Assembly: GCA_902559035.1 (NCBI GenBank)
Contig: CACEGG010000002.1
Location: 115,846 to 179,845 of the forward strand
DNA from: an uncultured Bacteroidota bacterium
Lineage (GTDB): Bacteria > Bacteroidota > Bacteroidia > Flavobacteriales > Flavobacteriaceae
DNA: 64,000 bases
Direction of reading: 5' to 3'
This document shows positions 17,072 to 26,416 of this stretch, in pieces. Both the position numbers and the translations under genes were made by a program. The notes beneath the pieces are model-generated. The model was not told the origin of the DNA, searched no databases, and saw only the letters and a list, made by a program, of their open reading frames with translations. How positions within the stretch are numbered: position 1 is the stretch's first letter; each line of letters begins with the position of its first letter.

Positions 17072-19780
17072 TTAGAATCTGTAAGTAAAACCTACATTCC
17101 AAGTTCTCCCCCATCCAGGGAAAACTCTGTTTCTAGTATTAACACCCAAATAAGTTGAGTCCCCAGGGCCAGCAACATAATTATTCTTAGATTCAGCAAA
17201 GTAATAATTATCAAAGATGTTATTGATATTTGCTCTAAGGAAGATTGTTTCCCCAGCAATGTCTAACTTATAAGAAGCTCCGAAATCAAACAATTCGTAA
17301 GCTGGAAGTTGCATAGCCTGATCTTCTTCGTCCGTAAAATCTTCAGGATTAAAGTCGGAATAAAGATCTGAAGCATTGAACATACTGATATTAAATTTAA
17401 ATAAGTCAGAAGGTGTTACAACAAGATTTAGTCTTGAAGTTGTTTGAGCTGCATCACCAACCTTAACACCATCTAAGTAAATAGTTGATGAACCTATTAA
17501 TTGTTGACTTGAGTCAAACACATCAGCTTTAACATCACCTCCATACTCGTAGTTTCCAAGAGACAACATTCCTTCAACTTTAACAAACGGGCTAATTTCT
17601 AATACACCATCGAATTCAATTCCTGTATGTACTTGTTCAATTCCATAGTAATTAGCTGAACCATTAACCCCATCAACTCTTACTCCATCAGAAAGGAATC
17701 TATCTTTCCAACTAGTTCTGTAAATATTAACATTGAAGTTTAGATTATTGGATCTGTATCCGTACCCAGCTTCTAAGCCAACAACTTTTTCATTTCTTAA
17801 GTCGGCGTTAAGGTTGTTACCATAATTAACATATACAGCATCGAAATTTGGTTGTTTCGAGTAAGTACCAGCATTAACATAGACATTGCTTTTAGCGTCT
17901 ATATTGTAGTTAGCACCACCTTTTATGTTACCCCCACTAATGTTTTTCCAGTCAGTTTTTTGATTTCCAGGTGTTTGATTAAAGAACTCCTCTCTTTGGA
18001 ACCCTTGATTTGAAACAGCTCCTTGTACAAATACTGACAGATCATCATTTTTGTATTCAAGCTGACCAAACACACCACTCCATCTTACAAACCCATCATT
18101 GTGGTAGTCAATTTTTTCTTCATCATCTGTATCTCTAAAGACATTCCATAATTCTCCTAGATTAGAGCTGTATGTTTTTGTTCTAACAGCGCTTCCACCA
18201 GAGTAATTCACATTATCAAAATCTCTATAACCGTCAGCTCCTAAAAGGTGATCAAGTCTTCTGTAATGGATTCCTCTATAGTTTCTTAGGTCAACTCCAA
18301 AATCTAGAGTTAGCTTATCTGAAAGTTCTTTCTTTAGATTAATAAGAGTACCAACAAAATTATGTGAGTTTACTGACGCTCTTCGTACAAACCCGTTTCT
18401 TTTAACTCCGTCAACTCTTTCATCTTGATCGTTTACTATGTAAAGGCCTGTTGCAGCATCAACAACATTGTTGTAACTGTAGCCTCCACTCCAATTACCT
18501 CCTTGACCGCTGTTTGATCTTACAATTTGATCCCATTCAACTTCTCCCGTTATATCACTTCTAAATCTTGAACTACTAGCGTAATTTCCTCCAAGACGTC
18601 CGATATCCCCAGTTCCTCCACCTCTACCTACAGAATAATACGCTGAGGCAGAAAGATTAGTAGTGGAGTTAATTTCATATTCCCAGTTAACCGAAGCAAT
18701 TGGCTTGTGGTAGAAGTTTCTTCTCCAGTTAAATTCTTGTCCATTTAAGTATCCGTGATTGTAATTATATCTGATACCGTATTTTTCATAATCAGCTGCA
18801 GTAGCCATATTGTAGTAACTGCTAGTTCTTTGATTGTGTGTTTGAGGAGCACCAGTAACAATTACTTGTACATTGTGCTTATCATCATCTGATTGCCATC
18901 CGTATCCTAAAAAGTAATTGTAGCCCTCAAAAGAAGTTCCATTAACATAACCATCACCTTCAACTCTTGAAAAAAGAAAAGAAAGGGCACTTCCACCTTC
19001 CATTTCACCAGTGTTGTAAGACATAACAGTTTTCATATAACCATCGTTACCAACTGTAGCGGCTATTTTACCTCCTTTTGTAAGTTCAGTTGATTTTGTC
19101 AGAACATTTATAGTTCCTCCAACAGACGATATAGCAAGTTTTGAAGCACCAAGACCTCTTTGTACTTGCATTGCTGATACAACGTCAGTAAGACCAGACC
19201 AGTTAGACCAGTAAACTCTTCCGTTTTCCATGTCATTTACAGGGATACCATTAATTAAAACAGCTGTGTTTTGCGAATCAAAACCTCTAACATTAATTCT
19301 TGAATCACCAAATGCACCACCAGCTCTAGTTGCATAAACACCAGGTGTTGAATTAAGCATTTCAGGAAGTTCTAAGTTTCCAATTCTTTCTTGAATATCT
19401 GAAGCCGTTAAGGTTGAAACAGCAACAGGTGTTTCTCTGTCTATTGCAAAATCAACAGTTCCAAAAACAGTTATTCCATCAAGTTCGTTAGCACTTGCTA
19501 CAAGGGCAACGTTTCCTAGGTTAATTCCTCCACTAAAAGATATTTCTTTAGTGTCGTAACCAATGTATGAAACAACTAAAGTTCCAGAACCCGTGGCATT
19601 AATTGTGAAAGCCCCATTAAAGCCTGTTGAAACTCCGTTAGAAGTCCCTTTGACAAGCACTGTAGCACCAGGAAGAGGAGAGCCTAATTCTGAATCAACA
19701 ACTGTACCTGTGACAGCATTTTGAGCGTAGCTATAACCTGAAATCAAGATAGCCACAAAAAGTAAGATTAATTTTTTCAT
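17072..19780 (-). CDS. TonB-dependent outer membrane receptor with carboxypeptidase-regulatory-like domain
   Basis: Outer membrane beta-barrel importer driven by TonB. It has 902 residues: signal peptide (about 1-19, ending GYSYA), a CarboxypepD_reg-like domain (about 22-90, VTGTVVDSELGSPLPGATV), a plug (about 115-235, with NVRGFDSQNTAVLINGIPVND) and a barrel ending in an aromatic residue (VGFTYRF). No SusD partner is adjacent, so a polysaccharide SusCD role is unlikely from context; the substrate is unknown. It is convergent with recJ. Three phased TTAAAT repeats lie 33-59 bases upstream of the start. Confidence 0.93.
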   Translation of the reverse strand: MKKLILLFVAILISGYSYAQNAVTGTVVDSELGSPLPGATVLVKGTSNGVSTGFNGAFTINATGSGTLVVSYIGYDTKEISFSGGINLGNVALVASANELDGITVFGTVDFAIDRETPVAVSTLTASDIQERIGNLELPEMLNSTPGVYATRAGGAFGDSRINVRGFDSQNTAVLINGIPVNDMENGRVYWSNWSGLTDVVSAMQVQRGLGASKLAISSVGGTINVLTKSTELTKGGKIAATVGNDGYMKTVMSYNTGEMEGGSALSFLFSRVEGDGYVNGTSFEGYNYFLGYGWQSDDDKHNVQVIVTGAPQTHNQRTSSYYNMATAADYEKYGIRYNYNHGYLNGQEFNWRRNFYHKPIASVNWEYEINSTTNLSASAYYSVGRGGGTGDIGRLGGNYASSSRFRSDITGEVEWDQIVRSNSGQGGNWSGGYSYNNVVDAATGLYIVNDQDERVDGVKRNGFVRRASVNSHNFVGTLINLKKELSDKLTLDFGVDLRNYRGIHYRRLDHLLGADGYRDFDNVNYSGGSAVRTKTYSSNLGELWNVFRDTDDEEKIDYHNDGFVRWSGVFGQLEYKNDDLSVFVQGAVSNQGFQREEFFNQTPGNQKTDWKNISGGNIKGGANYNIDAKSNVYVNAGTYSKQPNFDAVYVNYGNNLNADLRNEKVVGLEAGYGYRSNNLNFNVNIYRTSWKDRFLSDGVRVDGVNGSANYYGIEQVHTGIEFDGVLEISPFVKVEGMLSLGNYEYGGDVKADVFDSSQQLIGSSTIYLDGVKVGDAAQTTSRLNLVVTPSDLFKFNISMFNASDLYSDFNPEDFTDEEDQAMQLPAYELFDFGASYKLDIAGETIFLRANINNIFDNYYFAESKNNYVAGPGDSTYLGVNTRNRVFPGWGRTWNVGFTYRF

Positions 19781-19812
19781 AATTTATTTTGTAGTTTATT
19801 CTGCAAATGTGC

Positions 19813-19839
19813 TTAAATTTTGTTAAATAACTGTTAAAT
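19813..19839 (-). promoter_or_regulatory. Helically phased ATTTAA repeats upstream of the TonB receptor gene
   Basis: On the plus strand TTAAAT occurs at 19813-19818, 19823-19828 and 19834-19839, spaced 10 and 11 bases; two of the copies extend to TGTTAAAT. On the coding strand this reads ATTTAAC, 4 bases, ATTTAAC, 3 bases, ATTTAAG, 33-59 bases before the ATG. Same-face direct repeats suit a response regulator or AraC-type activator, but no factor can be named. The rest of the 145-base gap shows only A/T runs. Confidence 0.4.
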
Positions 19840-19925
19840 CAACATTACTTTTTTTTAACAAAAGTTGTGTATAACTCAGCTTATTTTCAAATTGTTACTT
19901 TTTTAAAAAAAAAAGAAGGCTTTAA

Positions 19926-21566
19926 TTATGAATTTGATAAATAGTTCTTAAGAAGAGAGCTAGTAGAACTATCGTGATTAGAAATTTTATTTTCATTAAT
20001 TTCTTTCAAAACTTTTGAAGCCAGTTGTTTACCTAGTTCAACACCCCACTGATCATAACTGAAAATATTCCAAATAACACCTTGAACAAAAATTTTGTGT
20101 TCATACATAGCAATTAAAGAACCCAAACTTTCAGGAGATAATTTGTTTATCAAAAGCGTGTTAGTGGGTTTATTTCCAGGGAATATTTTAAAAGCTTTTA
20201 AAGAGTCTATTTTTTCTGTACTTGTATTAGAACTTTTTAACTCATTAACAACCTCATTTTCAGTTTTTCCCATCATTAAAGCTTCAGTTTGAGCAAAAAA
20301 GTTTGACATTAATTTATCATGTTGGGTATTTTCTTTGTGAAGAGGCTTTTTAAAGCCAATAAAATCACATGGGATAAGCTTAGTTCCTTGGTGAATGAGT
20401 TGAAAAAATGCATGTTGTGCGTTTGTTCCTGTATCCCCCCAAATAATATTACCAGTTTGATAATCTACTGTATCTCCGTTTCTATCAACACTTTTGCCAT
20501 TACTTTCCATGATAGCTTGTTGCAGGTATGCGGGCAATCTATTTAAATATTGTGTGTAAGGGATCACCGCCTGAGTTTCAGCTTTGAAAAAATTATTATA
20601 CCAAATACTTATAAGAGCTAGTAAAACAGGAATATTAGATCTGTAGCTTGTGTTTTTAAAATGATCATCCATTTTATTTGCGCCAAGAAGTAAATTATTA
20701 AAATTATTGTATCCAACAGAAAGACTTATTGAAAGACCTACTGCACTCCAAAGAGAAAATCTTCCTCCTACCCAGTCATTCATTGGAAAAACATTTTCAG
20801 AATTTATTCCAAATTCTTTAATAGCATTTTCATTGGTTGAAACCGCTGCAAAATGTTTGACAACACAATTTTTGCCAAGCTTACTAATTAACCAGTTTTT
20901 AATTGTATTTGCATTTGAAAGAGTTTCTTGTGTAGTAAAAGTCTTTGAAACAACAATAAACAACGTGGTTTCAGGGTCTAATTTTTTAATAATCTCTAAA
21001 ACATGATCTCCATCAACATTTGAAACGAAATGTGTTTTAAGACTAGTTGAGTAATATTTTAGTGCTTCGACTATCATTACAGGCCCAAGATCCGAACCTC
21101 CAATTCCAATATTCACTATGTCAGTAAATTTTTTATTAGTAGAGCCTTTTAATTTTCCAGAAAGAACGTTGTTAGTGAAGTCCTTTATTTTTTCTCTAGT
21201 TTTTTCCAGAGAGGGAATAATATTCACCCCGTCTAGTTCAATTTCAGAACTTTTTAAAGATCTGACAGCAGTATGTAAAACTGCTCTATTTTCAGTTTCA
21301 TTAATTACTTGCCCATAGAACTGTTTAGAAATAGCATCACTTAACTCACATTCTTCTGCTAACTGTAGGAGTAAGTCTAATGTGGTATCGTCAATTATAT
21401 TTTTTGAGAGGTCTACATTAAAATCTTCCCAGGTAATGTTAAAGTTGTCTGGATTATTTCTTTCCTCAAGAAGAGATTTTATCTTTTTGTTTTTAATTTT
21501 ATCGAAATGATCATTAAGTTTTTCCCAAGATTTAGTTTGTGTTGGATTTATTTTTTTTAAAGTCAT
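19926..21566 (-). CDS. pgi: Glucose-6-phosphate isomerase
   Basis: Interconverts glucose 6-phosphate and fructose 6-phosphate in glycolysis and gluconeogenesis. It has 546 residues. Recognised by NIGIGGSDLGP, the VSKTFTTQET segment, NDWVGGRFSLWSAVGLS, WGDTGTNAQHAFFQLIHQG and the C-terminal QWGVELGKQLA with the catalytic lysine. It lies 13 bases after the M23 peptidase gene on the same strand. Confidence 0.97.
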   Translation of the reverse strand: MTLKKINPTQTKSWEKLNDHFDKIKNKKIKSLLEERNNPDNFNITWEDFNVDLSKNIIDDTTLDLLLQLAEECELSDAISKQFYGQVINETENRAVLHTAVRSLKSSEIELDGVNIIPSLEKTREKIKDFTNNVLSGKLKGSTNKKFTDIVNIGIGGSDLGPVMIVEALKYYSTSLKTHFVSNVDGDHVLEIIKKLDPETTLFIVVSKTFTTQETLSNANTIKNWLISKLGKNCVVKHFAAVSTNENAIKEFGINSENVFPMNDWVGGRFSLWSAVGLSISLSVGYNNFNNLLLGANKMDDHFKNTSYRSNIPVLLALISIWYNNFFKAETQAVIPYTQYLNRLPAYLQQAIMESNGKSVDRNGDTVDYQTGNIIWGDTGTNAQHAFFQLIHQGTKLIPCDFIGFKKPLHKENTQHDKLMSNFFAQTEALMMGKTENEVVNELKSSNTSTEKIDSLKAFKIFPGNKPTNTLLINKLSPESLGSLIAMYEHKIFVQGVIWNIFSYDQWGVELGKQLASKVLKEINENKISNHDSSTSSLLKNYLSNS

Positions 21567-21579
21567 TTAGATAAATCTT

Positions 21580-22818
21580 TTATGATTTTGTTGCAAAGGT
21601 AACATTTGATTTGATAGCATCTAGCTGTTTTTTGATAGGATCCATATGAACCATATAACGCTCTTTTAGCTCCTTAGAAATAGGTTTTGCTTCAGGTAGC
21701 TTTTGCTTTAAGGGATCGACTTGTCTACCATTTTTCCAAAATCTATAACAAACGTGAGGTCCAGAGGTGTTTCCAGTCATTCCTACCGTACCAATGTAAT
21801 CACCTTGTTTTACAAATTGCCCTACTTTAACGCCTCTTTTATCCATATGAAGATATTGAGTTGAATAAGTCCCATTATGCTTTATTTTGACATAATTACC
21901 ATTAGATCTTGTATAGCTTGATTTTGTTACTGTTCCACTAGCAGTTGCTCTGATTGGAGTTCCAACAGCAGCTGCAAAATCGGTACCTTTATGAGGTCTA
22001 ATTCTATATCCATAGTATGCTATTCTTCTTTTCAGATTATATCTAGAAGACACTCTACTGAATTGAACAGGGGATCTTAAAAAGGCTCTTCTTAAATTTT
22101 TCCCATTTTCATCAAAATATTCAACAATTCCTCTTTTTGGGTCAGTTTCAAATTCAATGGCGTAAAAAGGTTTCCCACGATGTTCAAAAAAAGCGGAATG
22201 AATTCTATTAAGACCCACATAAATAGAATCATCAATATATTTTGCGGAATAAATAATTTTAAAATTATCTCCTTTCTCCAGTCTAAAAAAATCAATAGTC
22301 CAAGCATATATTTCAGAAAGTTCATTTGAAAGTAGTGGCGAAAGCTTTTGTTTTTCCATTGTCTCGGACAATGAACTAGTGATAATGCCCTCAGCTTCAA
22401 ATTCTTTTATTTTTACAGCCTTTGATTTTTTTTCTGCCCAAAGCGAGTCGGTAAGAGAAACAACTACATAATCAATTTTGTTAGGCTGATAAATAAATAT
22501 CTGAGGCGTGTTTAAAGAATCTTTTGAAGAAAGAATAGTATAGGGTTTGCCAATATTTATTTTTCTAATATCATACACCTTTTTTACTTTTTGAACTATA
22601 TTATAAATTTGAGGATAATAAAGATTATTTCTTTCTAATATTGAACCAAAAGAATCACCATTTTTTACTTTACTTTTTTTTACATTATAATTGTTTAAAG
22701 TGTATCCAAACTCAGTGATAATCTTTTCTTCTACCTTTTTTTGAACTTCTTTTTTTTCTGCTTTTGAGCATGAAATAAGAAATATAGAAATAAGAAAAAA
22801 AGAAAGTATTCTATTCAT
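21580..22818 (-). CDS. M23 family metallopeptidase, lipoprotein
   Basis: Predicted peptidoglycan endopeptidase. Taking the second of two nearby ATGs (22818), it has 412 residues with a lipobox LISC, a LysM-like or OapA-like middle and a C-terminal LytM domain. Zinc-site residues are His276 and Asp280 (RPHKGTDF), with YLHMDK near 325 and GPHVCYRFW: His355 is kept but the usual last histidine is Cys357, which can also bind zinc. It overlaps the DUF3108 gene by 8 bases; an ATG at 22824 is the alternative start. Confidence 0.87.
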   Translation of the reverse strand: MNRILSFFLISIFLISCSKAEKKEVQKKVEEKIITEFGYTLNNYNVKKSKVKNGDSFGSILERNNLYYPQIYNIVQKVKKVYDIRKINIGKPYTILSSKDSLNTPQIFIYQPNKIDYVVVSLTDSLWAEKKSKAVKIKEFEAEGIITSSLSETMEKQKLSPLLSNELSEIYAWTIDFFRLEKGDNFKIIYSAKYIDDSIYVGLNRIHSAFFEHRGKPFYAIEFETDPKRGIVEYFDENGKNLRRAFLRSPVQFSRVSSRYNLKRRIAYYGYRIRPHKGTDFAAAVGTPIRATASGTVTKSSYTRSNGNYVKIKHNGTYSTQYLHMDKRGVKVGQFVKQGDYIGTVGMTGNTSGPHVCYRFWKNGRQVDPLKQKLPEAKPISKELKERYMVHMDPIKKQLDAIKSNVTFATKS

Positions 22819-23629
22819 TAACATTAACTTTAAATGGGTGTTTCAAACCTCTGAATTCCTCAAGATCTGCCTCAATTGACCCAATTCTAAGTCCAGCTTC
22901 AATTTTTATTGGCAGTTTGTTCTTGTCGTTACTGACCCATAGAGTCAAACTTTCACTATCACTGAAAACTCTTCCAGATTCTATGTAAGGTCTAAATTTT
23001 AAACAATTAATTTCGCCAAATTTAGTCTTAATATTCTCATACCCTAAAAATTTCATTTTAAAGGGATAATTTTCAGCATCGAAAAAAATAGTTATTCGTA
23101 TAAAGTCATTAATTTTTAAACTTTTCACATCAAAATGATTTCTCAGAAAATAAAATGTTGAAATTAAATCTTGAACATTTTTTTCAATATCTACAGTGCT
23201 TAATTTGGAGTTTTTAATATCATTTACTTTTGCAATATTATTATTATAATCGTAAAGTATTTCGACGTTTTTAGTGTAACCTCCTTCATATATATTTCGA
23301 GTAGACTTTAAGGGTTTGACTAACGATTGATCAAAATAGGTCTCGTAAATATCCTCAACTTTAAAAAAAAATCTTGCGATCCCAGTAGTTCTTCCAATAG
23401 CAGTTGCCTTATAAATTTTTATATCGTCTAAAATTTCTTCTTTTAAATCTAAAGTAGCGTAACTAGCATTAAAAATACCATAATGAATTCTAAATTTTAA
23501 AGACTCTCCTGCTTGGAAAGCATCGTAAGATTTACTTATAAAAGGGGCGCTAACACCAGAGTAGTTTTGAGCATTGAGTTGAAAACAGACAGATAAAGTA
23601 AACAATAAAAAAGCTTTTTTCAGACTCAT
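22811..23629 (-). CDS. DUF3108 domain-containing exported protein
   Basis: Function unknown. The 272-residue product has a signal peptide (about 1-20, ending QLNAQ) and the DUF3108 pattern: GESLKFRIHYGIFNASYATLDL near the start, a periodic beta-rich middle and LWVSNDKNKLPIKIEAGLRIG near the end. It is thus probably periplasmic or surface-associated. The start is ATG, 21 bases after uvrC. Its stop overlaps the M23 peptidase start, so the two products probably act together in the envelope; that is inference from the overlap only. Confidence 0.8.
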   Translation of the reverse strand: MSLKKAFLLFTLSVCFQLNAQNYSGVSAPFISKSYDAFQAGESLKFRIHYGIFNASYATLDLKEEILDDIKIYKATAIGRTTGIARFFFKVEDIYETYFDQSLVKPLKSTRNIYEGGYTKNVEILYDYNNNIAKVNDIKNSKLSTVDIEKNVQDLISTFYFLRNHFDVKSLKINDFIRITIFFDAENYPFKMKFLGYENIKTKFGEINCLKFRPYIESGRVFSDSESLTLWVSNDKNKLPIKIEAGLRIGSIEADLEEFRGLKHPFKVNVNE

Positions 23630-23650
23630 TTAGTGCTAAAATAATAAATA

Positions 23651-25483
23651 CTAACTTCTTGAATTTAAAAAATCTCTTAATTTTTTAGTTTTACTTTTCC
23701 CAATTTCAGCTATTAACAAATCATCTGGTGTTTTGCTAATTATTTTTAAAGATTTAAACTTTTTTAAAAGTTTAACTTTAGTTTTTTCTCCTAACCCTGG
23801 GATGGAATCAAATGATGAATTTAGCGCCTGTTTACTTCTCTTATTTCTGTGAAAAGTAATTGCAAAACGGTGAGCTTCATTTCTCATCAGTTGAATTACT
23901 TTTAATGTTTCAGACTTCTTGTTCAGGTAAAGTGGGATGGGGTCATTTGGATAAAAAATTTCTTCCAACCTTTTAGCAATTCCAAGAATTGCGATCGTTT
24001 TTTCGAGGTTTAATTTTTTTAACGCTTTAATTGATGAGCTAAGTTGACCTTTTCCTCCATCAATTACAATTAAATCAGGTAAATTGGAATTTTCATCTAA
24101 CATCCTTTTATACCTGCGATAAACGACCTCTTCCATAGAAGCATAATCATCTGGACCCTCAACAGTTTTTATATTAAATAATCTATAATCTTTTTTAGAG
24201 GGTTTGGCGTTTTTAAATACAATACAAGACGCAACTGGATTAGAACCTTGAATATTAGAGTTATCAAAACATTCAATGTGAACAGGGTTAGAATTTAATC
24301 TTAAATCCATTTTCATTTGAGCAAGTATTCTGTTTGAATGTCTTTCAGGATCAACAATCTGAATTTTCTTAAGCTTCTCAAGTTTAAATTGAGAAGTATT
24401 TCTTAAGGATAAGTCAAGAAGTTTTTTATTATCCCCTGCTTTTGGAACAATAAATTTGATATCTAAAATATTTTCAAAACCTATGTTAGAAATAATAGTC
24501 TTATTTTCAGACTGAAATTTTTCTCTTAGGTTAATTATAGAAATTAAGAGTAATTCGTTATCGGGTTCATCTAACTTTTTTTTGATTTCTATATTGTGAA
24601 ATCTTATGACCCTCCCATAAGCTACCTGTAAATAATTTACGTAAGCATGAGTTTGGTCTGAAATTATACTAAACACATCAATATTATTGAGTTTGGAACT
24701 TACTACAGTTGATCTAAACTGATAATTTTCAAGTAGCTGTATTTTTTCTTTAACTTTTTGAGCATTTTCAAACTCTAATTTCTCAGAAAATTCATTCATT
24801 TTGCTCTTTAGCTTTTCTTTAGAGGGAGATAATTTACCCTTTAGAATTTCTCGAACAAACTTTATGTTATTTTCATATTCATTTTCAGAAATCAATATTT
24901 CATTTGAATCAATAATATCTCCTTTATGAAACCCAAGAATTAAAGTATTTCCAGATTTCTTTAAAATTCGAAGCGATAGCTTCTCCTGTTCTGAGTTTAT
25001 TTGTTTTTCAGAAAGGTTGTAATTGCTAATTCTTAAAGGATACAGGTTATTTATTAAGTCTAATAAAATATTAATCGTTTTATAGTTTGTATAAGGCCCA
25101 TAATATTCCGATCCATCTTTAACTATTTTTCTAGTAAATAAAACTCTAGGAAATCGTTCTTTTTTAATACAAATCCATGGATAAGTTTTGTCATCTCTTA
25201 ATAAGATATTGTATTTAGGTTGATATTTTTTTATAAGAGAGTTTTCTAAAAGAAGAGCATCAGATTCAGTACTAACAATAACGTGTTTAATCTCATAAAT
25301 ATTTTTTACAAGATTTTTTGTTTTCCTTGACGTAATTGTTTTTCTAAAATAAGATGAGACTCTTTTTTTTAAATTTTTTGCTTTTCCAATGTAAATGATA
25401 GCATTGTCTTTATTCAAAAATTGATAAACGCCAGGTTTAGAAGGCATAGTGGAAAGTTCAATTTTTAGAGAAGGGCTAATCAC
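23651..25483 (-). CDS. uvrC: Excinuclease ABC subunit C
   Basis: Makes both incisions in UvrABC nucleotide excision repair. It has 610 residues: GIY-YIG nuclease (about 10-95, PGVYQFL and IIYIGKAKNLKKR), a UvrB-interacting UVR segment (about 205-240), an RNase H-like nuclease (IECFDNSNIQGSNPVASCIVF; VIDGGKGQL) and a C-terminal helix-hairpin-helix region (IPGLGEKTKVKLL). The predicted start is GTG at 25483; an ATG 12 codons later would cut into the GIY-YIG domain edge. Confidence 0.95.
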   Translation of the reverse strand: MISPSLKIELSTMPSKPGVYQFLNKDNAIIYIGKAKNLKKRVSSYFRKTITSRKTKNLVKNIYEIKHVIVSTESDALLLENSLIKKYQPKYNILLRDDKTYPWICIKKERFPRVLFTRKIVKDGSEYYGPYTNYKTINILLDLINNLYPLRISNYNLSEKQINSEQEKLSLRILKKSGNTLILGFHKGDIIDSNEILISENEYENNIKFVREILKGKLSPSKEKLKSKMNEFSEKLEFENAQKVKEKIQLLENYQFRSTVVSSKLNNIDVFSIISDQTHAYVNYLQVAYGRVIRFHNIEIKKKLDEPDNELLLISIINLREKFQSENKTIISNIGFENILDIKFIVPKAGDNKKLLDLSLRNTSQFKLEKLKKIQIVDPERHSNRILAQMKMDLRLNSNPVHIECFDNSNIQGSNPVASCIVFKNAKPSKKDYRLFNIKTVEGPDDYASMEEVVYRRYKRMLDENSNLPDLIVIDGGKGQLSSSIKALKKLNLEKTIAILGIAKRLEEIFYPNDPIPLYLNKKSETLKVIQLMRNEAHRFAITFHRNKRSKQALNSSFDSIPGLGEKTKVKLLKKFKSLKIISKTPDDLLIAEIGKSKTKKLRDFLNSRS

Positions 25484-25526
25484 AATTCTAAATTAATTCT
25501 TTTTAAATTTGTATAAAAAATATAAT

Positions 25527-25847
25527 ATGGAAATGTTTTGGGGGGTATTTTTTTGTGATTTGACGTTTATTGCTGTTGCATATATTACCAACGAAAATAA
25601 TGCTGATATGTTACTTGCGGGATACAATACCATGTCTAAAAAAGAAAAAGAATCTTTTGATTTAAAAAATTATTTAATTTTTTTTAAAAACTTTTTTATT
25701 AAGCTAACTCTCTACAGTACCATAATTTTTTTGATGCTTTTCATAGCTTTTGATGAAATTACAGCATTTATAGGATACTTAGTTTCAGTTCTTGTTCCTT
25801 TACCCTATATGGTATATAAAGGGAATAAATTTAAAATTAATAAATAG
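25527..25847 (+). CDS. DUF3784-like small membrane protein
   Basis: About 106 residues with two or three hydrophobic segments (N-terminal, about 55-80, and about 82-98). The stretch AGYNTMSKKEKESFDLKN matches the conserved core of DUF3784 membrane proteins, whose function is unknown. Upstream TTG codons could extend the frame to 25509, but the ATG at 25527 (or 25533) is preferred. Its stop overlaps the GTG start of the next gene by one base (TAGTG). Confidence 0.65.
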   Translation: MEMFWGVFFCDLTFIAVAYITNENNADMLLAGYNTMSKKEKESFDLKNYLIFFKNFFIKLTLYSTIIFLMLFIAFDEITAFIGYLVSVLVPLPYMVYKGNKFKINK

Positions 25848-26416
25848 TGTTTAAGCAAGAATTAAGAAGCCTTTATAAATCTAAAAGGAATTCCTTGACT
25901 AGAAACGAAGTTGAAGCTCTAAGCTTAAGAATAGCCAATAATGTTTTGGGATTAGAAATATGGGATTACGATAATTATCATATTTTTTTTCCAATTGAAA
26001 AAAATAATGAAATTGATACTAAATTAATTATTCAAGCTATTCAAGGCAAAGACAAGAATGTTATTCTCCCTAAATTAAATTTAGCAAAAAAGACACTTTT
26101 AAATTTTCTTTTGACTGATTCAACTTTGTTAAAACAAAATGAGCTTGGAATTGTAGAGCCTCAGTCAGGAATTTTAATTGATGAGTCTCAAATTGAAGTC
26201 GTTTTCGTCCCATTATTATGCTTTGATAAAAAAGGACATAGAGTTGGGTATGGTGGAGGCTATTACGATCGATTTTTAATAAAATGTAAACCAAGCAGTA
26301 TAAAAATTGGGGTTTCTTTTTTTGATCCAGTACAGGAAATATTGGATGTAGGCGGAACTGATGTAAGGTTAAGTTTTTGTATTACACCTAAAAAAGTTTA
26401 TGAATTTTCAGGATAG
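25847..26416 (+). CDS. 5-formyltetrahydrofolate cyclo-ligase
   Basis: ATP-dependent conversion of 5-formyl-THF to 5,10-methenyl-THF in folate one-carbon metabolism. It has 189 residues. The family core FVPLLCFDKKGHRVGYGGGYYDRFL is clear. The GTG start overlaps the preceding stop by one base, which supports it. The 3' end overlaps lspA on the other strand by 19 bases, one of several tight convergent overlaps. Confidence 0.93.
   Translation: MFKQELRSLYKSKRNSLTRNEVEALSLRIANNVLGLEIWDYDNYHIFFPIEKNNEIDTKLIIQAIQGKDKNVILPKLNLAKKTLLNFLLTDSTLLKQNELGIVEPQSGILIDESQIEVVFVPLLCFDKKGHRVGYGGGYYDRFLIKCKPSSIKIGVSFFDPVQEILDVGGTDVRLSFCITPKKVYEFSG

Noticed and set aside
20707-21006. 99-residue plus-strand frame antisense to pgi
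   Set aside because: Shadow of the pgi coding sequence with no recognisable protein features.
22092-22400. 102-residue minus-strand frame inside the M23 peptidase gene
   Set aside because: Alternative frame of a real gene on the same strand; no independent evidence.
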